From NCBI RefSeq assembly GCF_019823065.1, contig NZ_CP081966.1, positions 1,078,001 to 1,142,000 of the forward strand: a DNA stretch of 64,000 nt. The letters are read 5' to 3'. This stretch comes from Pseudomonas mosselii (GTDB lineage: Bacteria > Pseudomonadota > Gammaproteobacteria > Pseudomonadales > Pseudomonadaceae). Of this stretch, positions 56,758 through 64,000 are shown in pieces. The position numbers and the translations under genes are program-made. The notes beneath the pieces were generated by a model, which worked only from the letters and a program-made list of their open reading frames with translations, did no database searches and was not told where the DNA came from. Numbering within the stretch: the stretch's first letter is position 1; each line of letters starts with the position of its first letter.

Positions 56758-57177
56758 ATGAACTCCAGTCGCCCCTATCTTGTTCGTGCGCTGTACGAGT
56801 GGATCGTCGACAACGATTGCACGCCACATATGCTGGTCAATGCCGAGTATCCGGCGGTCCAGGTGCCCCAGGGTTTCGCCAGCGATGGCCAGATCGTCCT
56901 GAACATCTCCCCCAGTGCCGTGCGCAGCCTGCACATGGATAACGAGGCGGTGAGCTTCGAAGGCCGTTTCGGCGGCGTTGCGCACTCGCTCTTCGTGCCG
57001 GTCGGCGCCATCCTCGGGATCTATGCCCGGGAGAACGGCCAGGGCATGGTCTTTGAACTGGAGCCGCCGTTCGAGGATGAGGATGACCATGAAGATGAAG
57101 GCGTCGAGCCGGATGATGATGGGCCGCCCGAGCCACCACGCCCCACTGGCCGTCCGAGCCTGAAGGTGGTCAAGTAG
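56758..57177 (+). CDS. sspB: ClpXP specificity factor SspB
   Basis: 139 residues. Delivers SsrA-tagged substrates to ClpXP. Starts MNSSRPYLVRALYEWIVDNDCTPH; the C-terminal part is strongly acidic and ends in the ClpX-binding RPSLKVVK tail, typical of SspB. I start at the ATG at 56758, eight bases after AGAGGA, not the TTG one codon earlier. Confidence 0.95.
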   Translation: MNSSRPYLVRALYEWIVDNDCTPHMLVNAEYPAVQVPQGFASDGQIVLNISPSAVRSLHMDNEAVSFEGRFGGVAHSLFVPVGAILGIYARENGQGMVFELEPPFEDEDDHEDEGVEPDDDGPPEPPRPTGRPSLKVVK

Positions 57178-57428
57178 GCGTTGGGCAGTCAGGCCGGGCA
57201 GGTTCGGCACCGCTGAAGATGTTTCGACGCCGATTGACTTATCGTAAGCAATTTCAGAAGCTCACGACTTGCAGCCGTAGGCTGCCTCCAGGCCTGAGGC
57301 CGAAGTAACTTGGCCAGGGGCGGGCGACCGCCTCTGGCTCGATAGGGCCTTGCGGCCGAGCAGTGCAGCGACACACCGGTCGACCCAGGACGGGCGACCC
57401 AACAACAAAAACAAGAGAAGTCATCGAC

Positions 57429-60428
57429 ATGGATGTGAGATGTGATCAGCTCAAGGCGCTGACGGGTACCCTGTGCCTGGCGTTCGCCACCGGACTGCCG
57501 CTGCCTGCTGTGGCGGCCTATCAGGAAACCGGTCGCCTGGGCGACCCCGCCAGCTGGCGGTCGGCCGAGTACCAGCAGGACTGGGGCCTGGAGCGCATGC
57601 AGGCGAGTCAGGCCTATGCCGCCGGCATCACCGGCGCCGGCGTCAGCATCGGCGCCCTGGATTCGGGATTCGACGCCGCCCACCCTGAAGCCAACCCCTT
57701 GCGTTTTCACGCCGTTACCGCCACCGGCCAGTACCTGGATGGCACTCCGTTCAGCGTGTCCGGGGGACTCAATGGCGCCAACGACAGCCATGGCACCCAT
57801 GTCACCGGCACCCTGGGCGCGGCCCGTAATGGCGCTGGCATGCATGGCGTGGCCTTCAATGCCCAGGTCTACGTGGGCAACACCAACCACGACGACAAGT
57901 TTCTGTTCGGCCCCAGCCCTGACCCCAAGTATTTCAAGGCGGTCTACGATGCCCTGATGGACGCCGGTGTGCGGGCCATCAACAACAGTTGGGGCAGCCA
58001 GCCCAAGGATGTCAGCTACCAGACCCTGGACGGCTTGCGCGCGGCCTACGCTCAGCATTTCCAGCAGGACACCTGGCTCGACGCCGCCGGCGACGTGGCG
58101 CGTCGGGGCGTGATCAACGTATTCAGCGCCGGCAACAGCGGCTATGCCAATGCCAGCGTGCGCTCGGCGCTGCCGTACTTCCAGCCGGAGCTGGAAGGCC
58201 ACTGGCTGGCGGTGTCGGGCCTGGACAAGAACAACCAGCAGAAATACAACCAGTGCGGCATCGCCAAGTACTGGTGTCTGGCGGCCCCGGGTGCGGCGAT
58301 CAGCAGTACCGTGCCCGGTGGCGGCTACGCCACCTACAACGGCACCTCGATGGCCGCACCTCATGCCACAGGGGCCTTGGCCCTGGTCATGGAGCGCTAT
58401 CCCTACCTGGACAACCAGCAGGCCCTGCAAGTGCTGCTGACCACCTCGCGCCAGCTCGACGGCTCGCCGACCCAGGGACCCAGCGAGCGGGTAGGCTGGG
58501 GCGTTCCGGACCTGGGCCGGGCGTTGCACGGACCCGGGCAGTTGCTGGGTGAATTCGACGTCAACCTGGGGCGCGGGCAGGGCGATAGCTGGAGCAACGG
58601 CATCTCCGACCAGGCTTTGGTGCAGCGTCAAATCGAGGATGCCGCGGAACGCCAGGCCTGGCAGCAGACCCTCAAGGATCGCGGCTGGGAGCATGGCCTG
58701 GCAGCGGGCGCCAGCCAGCAGGATCGCAGTGACTATGCCTTGGGCATGGCCCGTGACGCGGCTGCCGCGCAGCGGGTCTACCAGGGCAGCCTGGTCAAGT
58801 CCGGGGCTGGCTGGCTCGAGCTCACGGGTGACAGCAGCTACCGCGGCCCGACCCGCGTCGATGGCGGCCTGCTGGCGGTCAACGGCAGCCTGCAATCGGC
58901 GGTGACGCTCAACGCGGGCGGTACCCTGGGCGGCAACGGGCGGGTCGGTGCCCTGACCGCCAGCGCCGGGGGCGTGGTGGCCCCGGGTAACTCCATCGGC
59001 ACCTTGAGTGTCGCTGGCAACCTGGACTTGCAGCCGGGCTCGACCTACCGGGTGGAACTGTCGCCCACGGCCAGCGACCGCCTTGTCGTTGCTGGTCAGG
59101 CCAGTGTCGGCGGCGCCAATCTCAGCCTGGAGCCCCAGGCGCGGCCGAACCTTTTGGCCGGTGGCCCGGTCTCCAGCCTGGTGGGGCGCCAGTTCGACAT
59201 CCTGCAGGCCGCAGGTGGCGTCAACGGGCGCTTCGCCCAGGTCGAGCCCGACTACCTGTTCCTGGGGACCTTCCTTGATTATTCGGCCAACGGCGTGCAA
59301 CTGGACGTGACGCGCAGCGCCACGACGTACGCCAGTGTTGGTGCCACGGCCAACCAGCGCGCCAGCGGCGGTGCCGTGGAGCGGTTGGGGCCGGGCAATC
59401 CCGTGTATGAAAGCCTGCTGCTTTCGACCTCGGCGGACCAGGCCCGGGACGGCCTGCGTCAGCTGGCCGGGGAGATCTACCCGGCGCTGGACTCGATGCT
59501 GCTCAGCCAGGGCTCGGTCTTGCGCGATGCCCTGGGTGAGCGAGTGCAAGGTCGCGCACTGATTACCAATGCCTCTGGAAAAGGTGACAGCGAGTCGGGT
59601 GCGACTCAGCTCTGGCTCAAGGGCCTGGGCAGCTGGGGGCGCATCGAGGGTGTGCAAGGCACCGAGTCCTATACCAGTTCCCTGGGCGGCGTGCTGCTGG
59701 GCGTGGACCATGACCTTGACGAGCAGACCCGGGCCGGCCTGGCCGCAGGCTACAGCGACAGCTCCCTGGGCATGGGCGGCAGCCACTCCCGGGCCACGGT
59801 CGACAGCTACCACCTGGGTGCCTATGCTCGCCACGACCTGGACCAGTTGCGCCTGAGCCTGGGCGCCAGCCACAGCTGGCACCGTGCCGAAGTCCGGCGC
59901 GACCTGGCCTATGGCGAGGTGTCTGGCCGCCAGCGCGCACGGATCGATGCCCGCAGCCAGCAGGTGTTCGCCGAGGCGGCCTATCGCCTGGCGTTGCCGG
60001 CGGTACAGCTGGAGCCTTTCGCCAACCTGACCTACCAGCACCTGGAGCGCGACGGCTTCCACGAGAAAGGCGACGCCGCGGCGCTGCATGCCGGTGACGA
60101 GCAGCGCGACGCCTGGCTCGGCACCTTGGGCCTGCGTGGGCGCCAGCAATGGCAGCTGGGCCCGCAGCAGGACCTGCAACTGGCGGCAAGCCTGGGCTGG
60201 CAGCATCGCCTGAGCGGCACCCAGGGCCGTGAGCACCTGGCTTTCGCTGGCAGCGACCTGCCGTTCCGGGTGGAGACTGCGCCGGCCTTGCGCGATGCCG
60301 CGCTGGTGGGACTGCAGGCACGGGTAGGGCTGACCCGCGACCTGGACCTGAGCCTGGACTACCAGGGGCGCCTGGCCAGTCGCGAGCAACAGCATGGCGC
60401 AGGGCTCAACCTGCAATGGCGGTTCTGA
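57429..60428 (+). CDS. Subtilisin-type autotransporter protease 1
   Basis: 999 residues. Signal peptide (about 1-30, ending AVAA). The S8 protease domain has a full triad: Asp78 in ALDSG, His121 in SHGTHVTG, Ser307 in NGTSMAAPHA, plus oxyanion Asn236 in SAGNSG. One PATR-type passenger module with VAPGNSIGTL (about 455-560) and an autotransporter barrel ending in WRF (about 735-999) follow. I set the start at 57429 because the signal peptide begins there; the longer frame from 57363 adds a charged tail with no start signal. Surface-bound or released protease (Ssp/Psp-like). Tandem with a paralogue 88 bases downstream. Confidence 0.93.
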   Translation: MDVRCDQLKALTGTLCLAFATGLPLPAVAAYQETGRLGDPASWRSAEYQQDWGLERMQASQAYAAGITGAGVSIGALDSGFDAAHPEANPLRFHAVTATGQYLDGTPFSVSGGLNGANDSHGTHVTGTLGAARNGAGMHGVAFNAQVYVGNTNHDDKFLFGPSPDPKYFKAVYDALMDAGVRAINNSWGSQPKDVSYQTLDGLRAAYAQHFQQDTWLDAAGDVARRGVINVFSAGNSGYANASVRSALPYFQPELEGHWLAVSGLDKNNQQKYNQCGIAKYWCLAAPGAAISSTVPGGGYATYNGTSMAAPHATGALALVMERYPYLDNQQALQVLLTTSRQLDGSPTQGPSERVGWGVPDLGRALHGPGQLLGEFDVNLGRGQGDSWSNGISDQALVQRQIEDAAERQAWQQTLKDRGWEHGLAAGASQQDRSDYALGMARDAAAAQRVYQGSLVKSGAGWLELTGDSSYRGPTRVDGGLLAVNGSLQSAVTLNAGGTLGGNGRVGALTASAGGVVAPGNSIGTLSVAGNLDLQPGSTYRVELSPTASDRLVVAGQASVGGANLSLEPQARPNLLAGGPVSSLVGRQFDILQAAGGVNGRFAQVEPDYLFLGTFLDYSANGVQLDVTRSATTYASVGATANQRASGGAVERLGPGNPVYESLLLSTSADQARDGLRQLAGEIYPALDSMLLSQGSVLRDALGERVQGRALITNASGKGDSESGATQLWLKGLGSWGRIEGVQGTESYTSSLGGVLLGVDHDLDEQTRAGLAAGYSDSSLGMGGSHSRATVDSYHLGAYARHDLDQLRLSLGASHSWHRAEVRRDLAYGEVSGRQRARIDARSQQVFAEAAYRLALPAVQLEPFANLTYQHLERDGFHEKGDAAALHAGDEQRDAWLGTLGLRGRQQWQLGPQQDLQLAASLGWQHRLSGTQGREHLAFAGSDLPFRVETAPALRDAALVGLQARVGLTRDLDLSLDYQGRLASREQQHGAGLNLQWRF

Positions 60429-60516
60429 AGCGCCCTGGCGTGATACGGGCCAGGCGTTGCAACACGGAGTGTGACCAACGCGGTACTAAACCAAAACAAA
60501 ACTAAGGAAGGTTGTA

Positions 60517-63500
60517 GTGAAGCACGTCAGAAAGGATGACAGCGCACTCGCGCAGGGCTGGGCCTTGGCCCCACTGGGGCGGGCATTGGTGGGTTGGGCG
60601 GCGCTGATGGGGACGGCCCAGGCCGCGCCCTACGTGGAGAGTGGGCGCCTCGGCGATGCCGGCAGCTGGCGCAGCAGCGAGTTCAAGGCCGACTGGGGGC
60701 TGGGGGCGATCCACGCCGACAGCGCCTATGCCGCCGGCTACAGCGGCAAGGGGGTGAAGCTGGGGATTTTCGACCAGCCGGTATATGCCCCGCACCCCGA
60801 GTTCGCCGGCAAGGACAAGATCGTGACCCTGGTCACCAGCGGCATTCGCCAGTACACCGACCCCTATATCCCGGTGAAGGCCGGCGATGCGTTCCGCTAT
60901 GACGGCAGCCCGTCGGTGGGCTCGGACGGCAAGCTCGGCTCCCACGGCACCCACGTCGGCGGGATCGCCGCCGGCAACCGTGATGGCGAGTCGATGCACG
61001 GCGTGGCCTATGATGCGCAGATCATCAGCGCCGACAACGGCGACCCCGGCCCCGAGGATGGCATCGTCCTGGGCAACGATGGCGCGGTGTACAAGGCCGG
61101 CTGGGACAGCCTGGTGGCCAGCGGCGCGCGGATCATCAACAACAGCTGGGGCATCGGTATCACCGATCGCTTCGCCAAGGGCGGGCGCAATCCGGACTTT
61201 CCGCATTTTACCGTGGACGATGCCCGCGCACAGTTCGCGCAGATACAGCCACTGCTGGGCACCTTGCCTGGCGGCGCCTACGACGGGGCCATCGCCGCCG
61301 CCCGCAGCGGAGTCCTGACGATCTTCGCCGCCGGCAACGACTACAACCTGAACAACCCCGACGCGATTGCCGGCCTGGGCTATTTCGTTCCGGACATCGC
61401 CCCGAACTGGATGACCGTGGCGGCGTTGCAGCAGAACCCCGACACCAGTAGCGCCAACCCGTACCTGGCCAGCACGTTCTCTTCCCGTTGCGGCTATACC
61501 GCGAGCTTCTGCGTCTCGGCTCCCGGTACCCGGATCTACAGCGCGGTGATCGGCGGCACCAGTCTGGAGGACCTGACCCAGGGCTATGCCAACAAGAACG
61601 GCACGTCCATGGCCGCGCCCCATGCCGCCGGCGCGGCGGCGGTGCTGATGGAGCGCTTCCCCTACATGAGCGGCGCACAGATCGCCAGCGTGCTGCGCAC
61701 CACCGCCACCGACATGGGCGCGCCCGGCATCGATGCCTTGTACGGGTGGGGCATGATCAACCTGGACAAGGGGATCCGCGGTCCGGGCATGTTGGTCACC
61801 GAGCAGGACATCCCCGAGGAGTTCCGCATCGCCGGCGGCTACGGCCCGAGCCAGTTCGTGGTCGATCTGCCGGGTGTCGGCGCCGTGGTGGACGCCGGTA
61901 GGCCGACCCAGCGACTCTGCAACGGCCTTAGCTGCGTACTGGACCTGTGGAGTAACGATATCTCCGGCCATGGTGGCCTGACCAAGCAGGGTATCGGTAC
62001 CCTGGTGCTCAGCGGCAACAACACCTACGCAGGTCCAACCCTGGTCAACCAGGGGCGGCTGGCGGTCAATGGCTCGCTGCAATCGACGGTGACGGTCAAT
62101 GACGGCGGCGTGCTGGGCGGCAATGGCCGGATCGGTGCGCTGGTGGTCAACCGTGGCGGGGTGGTGGCGCCAGGCAACTCCATCGGCACCCTGCGGGTGG
62201 GCTCCGATGTCACCTTCCAACCGGGCTCGACCTATGCCGTGGAGCTTGATGCTACTGGCAGCGACCGCCTGGTCAGCGATGGCACGGTTTCTGTAAACGG
62301 TGCGAACCTGGCCCTGGATCTGCAGAATCCCGGGGTTTCGCTGCAGTCCCAGCCGGCAACCAGCCTGGTGGGACGTCAGTTCGACATCCTACAGGCCGCT
62401 GGCGGCGTGCAGGGCGGTTTTGCCGCTGTGCAGTCCAACCTGCTGTTCCTTGGTGGTGGCCTGGCCTACACCGGCACCGGGGTGCAGCTGGCGGTGCAAC
62501 GTAGCGCCAGCTTCGCCAGTGTCGGCCTGACCGCCAACCAGCGTTCGGTGGCCGCGGCCGCCGAACGGCTCGGCGCGGGCAATCCGGTCTACGAGAGCCT
62601 GTTGTTGTCGGCTGATGCCGGCAGCGCCCGGCAGGCGTTCGATCAACTGTCCGGTGAAATCCACCCGGCGGTGGGCAATCTGCTGCTCAACGATAGTCGC
62701 CAGTTGCGCGACGCCGTGGGCGAGCGTACCCGCCAGCAGGGTGTCGCCGCCGCGCCGGCCATGGACGCCCAGGGCAACGGCCTGTGGGTCAAGGCCCTGG
62801 GGGCCTGGGGCAAGGCCGACGGTGATTCTGGCCATGCGCGCTACAGCAGTTCGATCGGCGGCATGCTGCTGGGTGTCGACGGGCAGATGAGCGAGGACAC
62901 CCGCCTTGGCGTCTTCACCGGCTACAGCGACAGCTCGCTGAGCATGGGTGATAGTCGTCATTCCTCGGCCAGCGTCGACAGCTACCACTTGGGTGCCTAT
63001 GCCGGCAAGGAACTGGAGCAGGTGCGCCTGAGCCTGGGCGGCAGCCACAGCTGGCATCGCATCGAGACCAAGCGCGAGCTGCAGTACAACGAGGTCAGCG
63101 ATCGCCAGAAGAGCAAGCGTGATGCGCAGAGCACCCAGGTGTTCGGCGAGGCCGCCTGGAAGGTCGCGGTGCCTGGCATGGCCCTGGAGCCGTTCGCCAA
63201 CCTGGCCTATGTGCATATCGCCAGCGATAGCTTCAAGGAACATGGCGGCGCCGCCGCGCTCGAGGGTGGGCGGGATAACCGTGATGCCTGGCTCTCTACC
63301 CTGGGCATGCGCGCCGGTAAGCAACTGCAATTGTCCAGCGGCCAGGCGGTGGAGCTATCCGCCACCCTGGGTTGGCAGCACAACCTGAGCTCCACCGGGT
63401 CCGACCAGCATCTGGCCTTTGCCGGCCAGGGCGATAGCTACAAGGTCCAGGCGCTGTCCCTGGACCGTGATGCGGCGGTGGTTGGCGCACGGGCGGGGAT

Positions 63501-63603
63501 CAGCCTCGGGCGTCAGGCCCGGGTCAACCTCGACTACAACGGACTGCTGGGTAGCCGCGACAAGAGCCACGGGGTCGGCCTGACCCTGGACTGGGCGTTC
63601 TGA
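60517..63603 (+). CDS. Subtilisin-type autotransporter protease 2
   Basis: 1,028 residues. GTG start with AAGGAAGG six bases upstream and a long signal region (about 1-37, ending AQA). The S8 triad is intact: Asp86 in IFDQP, His143 in SHGTHVGG, Ser364 in NGTSMAAPHA, oxyanion Asn274. Spacing in the protease domain is longer than in protease 1 (57 vs 43 residues from Asp to His). A full PATR repeat (LTKQGIGTLVLSGNNTYAG, about 488-506), a VAPGNSIGTL module, and a barrel ending in WAF follow. Paralogue of the preceding gene; the barrel halves are close in sequence (VDSYHLGAYA, SLG.SHSWHR). Confidence 0.93.
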   Translation: MKHVRKDDSALAQGWALAPLGRALVGWAALMGTAQAAPYVESGRLGDAGSWRSSEFKADWGLGAIHADSAYAAGYSGKGVKLGIFDQPVYAPHPEFAGKDKIVTLVTSGIRQYTDPYIPVKAGDAFRYDGSPSVGSDGKLGSHGTHVGGIAAGNRDGESMHGVAYDAQIISADNGDPGPEDGIVLGNDGAVYKAGWDSLVASGARIINNSWGIGITDRFAKGGRNPDFPHFTVDDARAQFAQIQPLLGTLPGGAYDGAIAAARSGVLTIFAAGNDYNLNNPDAIAGLGYFVPDIAPNWMTVAALQQNPDTSSANPYLASTFSSRCGYTASFCVSAPGTRIYSAVIGGTSLEDLTQGYANKNGTSMAAPHAAGAAAVLMERFPYMSGAQIASVLRTTATDMGAPGIDALYGWGMINLDKGIRGPGMLVTEQDIPEEFRIAGGYGPSQFVVDLPGVGAVVDAGRPTQRLCNGLSCVLDLWSNDISGHGGLTKQGIGTLVLSGNNTYAGPTLVNQGRLAVNGSLQSTVTVNDGGVLGGNGRIGALVVNRGGVVAPGNSIGTLRVGSDVTFQPGSTYAVELDATGSDRLVSDGTVSVNGANLALDLQNPGVSLQSQPATSLVGRQFDILQAAGGVQGGFAAVQSNLLFLGGGLAYTGTGVQLAVQRSASFASVGLTANQRSVAAAAERLGAGNPVYESLLLSADAGSARQAFDQLSGEIHPAVGNLLLNDSRQLRDAVGERTRQQGVAAAPAMDAQGNGLWVKALGAWGKADGDSGHARYSSSIGGMLLGVDGQMSEDTRLGVFTGYSDSSLSMGDSRHSSASVDSYHLGAYAGKELEQVRLSLGGSHSWHRIETKRELQYNEVSDRQKSKRDAQSTQVFGEAAWKVAVPGMALEPFANLAYVHIASDSFKEHGGAAALEGGRDNRDAWLSTLGMRAGKQLQLSSGQAVELSATLGWQHNLSSTGSDQHLAFAGQGDSYKVQALSLDRDAAVVGARAGISLGRQARVNLDYNGLLGSRDKSHGVGLTLDWAF

Positions 63604-63612
63604 GGCCCTGAA

Positions 63613-63651
63613 AAGCAAAACGCCCGATGCTGAGCATCGGGCGTTTTGCTT
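63613..63651. terminator. Bidirectional terminator
   Basis: AAGCAAAACGCCCGATGC - TGA - GCATCGGGCGTTTTGCTT, an 18-bp perfect stem with T/A-runs, between convergent protease 2 and the YgdR-type lipoprotein. Confidence 0.92.
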
Positions 63652-63677
63652 GACCTGCCTGAACCGCCATTTCGCAA

Positions 63678-63896
63678 TTACAGGTCCTTGATGCTCTGCA
63701 CCTGGTCCTTGTTGATGCGGGTCGGCTTGCCGTCCAGTTGCTTGAACTCGTAGAAGCCGGAGTTGCGGTCGAAGTGCGGAGTGTCGGTGGTCTGCAGTTC
63801 GCGACCATCGTTGAGGGTGATCACGCTCGGGGTGGAGCAGCCGGCCAAGGTGGCGAAGGCGCCGATCAGCAGGGCGGGCAGCAGCAACTTTTTCAT
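63678..63896 (-). CDS. YgdI/YgdR-type lipoprotein
   Basis: 72 residues. Lipoprotein signal with lipobox LAGC (Cys19) and the SH3-like YgdI/YgdR domain (VITLNDGRELQTTDTPHFDRNSGFYEFKQLDGKPTRINKDQVQSI). Periplasmic or outer-membrane lipoprotein of unknown role. Common as a single gene. Confidence 0.9.
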   Translation of the reverse strand: MKKLLLPALLIGAFATLAGCSTPSVITLNDGRELQTTDTPHFDRNSGFYEFKQLDGKPTRINKDQVQSIKDL

Positions 63897-63954
63897 GGAG
63901 TACTTCCTGGATCAGAGGGGAAAGGCGAGCGTCCTGACGCCCGCCGAAGGGTTG

Positions 63955-64000
63955 TCAGTCGATGTATTCGAACAGCTTGACGATCTTCTGCACGCCCGAC
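63955..64000 (-). CDS. 3' end of a probable BON-domain protein (partial)
   Basis: Only the last 14 codons and TGA are in the window, on the minus strand: SGVQKIVKLFEYID. The pattern GVxK(V/I)VKxFEYI is the usual end of BON-domain lipoproteins, which lie next to sspB in other pseudomonads. Identification from so few residues is tentative. Confidence 0.45.
   Translation of the reverse strand, partial: SGVQKIVKLFEYID

Noticed and set aside
57363..57428. Earlier start for protease 1
   Set aside because: It would put 22 charged residues before the signal peptide without a start signal.

Overview
The window looks like a Pseudomonas chromosome of the P. putida group. DNA is GC-rich, there are many REP-type palindromes with the core GGCCGCTCCCAC / GGCCTTGTGTCGCG, and the gene order algW - nif3-like - cysD - cysNC - yhcB - alpha/beta hydrolase - trpS - zapE - rplM - rpsI - petABC - sspAB is the pseudomonad order. 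The methionine gamma-lyase (398 residues, Cys116, Lys211) also fits the P. putida enzyme. I saw no rRNA, tRNA, CRISPR array, prophage or complete insertion sequence.

Layout. 1-0.9 kb: a YkgJ-type cysteine-cluster protein and an empty gap. 0.86-16.1 kb: one 5,094-codon gene for a giant autotransporter/adhesin made almost entirely of about thirty passenger-associated (PATR) repeats of ~87 residues, with a C-terminal beta-barrel. 16.1-17.3 kb: a REP doublet with long inverted arms, then a strongly structured leader in front of two small translationally coupled genes (DUF6124-like and DUF3077-like). 17.4-20.4 kb: acetyltransferase, membrane protein, YdcZ-type transporter with divergent LysR regulator, LprI-like protein. 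20.5-26 kb: a selenium block, selD-mnmH facing a phosphonate-type ABC importer of the putative selenate class. 26-29 kb: PIN-PhoH ATPase and moaCDE. 29-31.3 kb: rhlB and a carboxylesterase. 31.4-35.8 kb: the aapJQMP amino-acid ABC operon behind a good sigma-54 promoter match. 36-41.2 kb: algW, Nif3-like protein, cysD-cysNC (sulfate activation). 41.3-45.8 kb: an Lrp-type regulator divergent from mdeA-mdeB (methionine gamma-lyase and a 2-oxoacid dehydrogenase E1). 45.9-52.1 kb: yhcB/zapG, hydrolase, trpS, zapE, a GlxA-type AraC regulator, an aldo/keto reductase. 52.2-57.2 kb: rplM-rpsI, petABC (cytochrome bc1), sspA-sspB. 57.4-63.6 kb: two tandem subtilisin-type (S8) autotransporter proteases, followed by a YgdR-type lipoprotein and the 3' end of a probable BON-domain gene.

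How it fits together. Most of the window is housekeeping: sulfur assimilation, molybdopterin, respiration, translation, cell division. Accessory blocks interrupt this backbone: the giant adhesin, the mde catabolic pair, the AraC/aldo-keto reductase pair and the S8 autotransporters. Three type V secreted proteins in 64 kb, sharing a related barrel and passenger modules, make surface display the main accessory theme. The least explained signal is the leader at 16.6-16.8 kb, which can form mutually exclusive long stems ahead of the DUF6124/DUF3077 pair.
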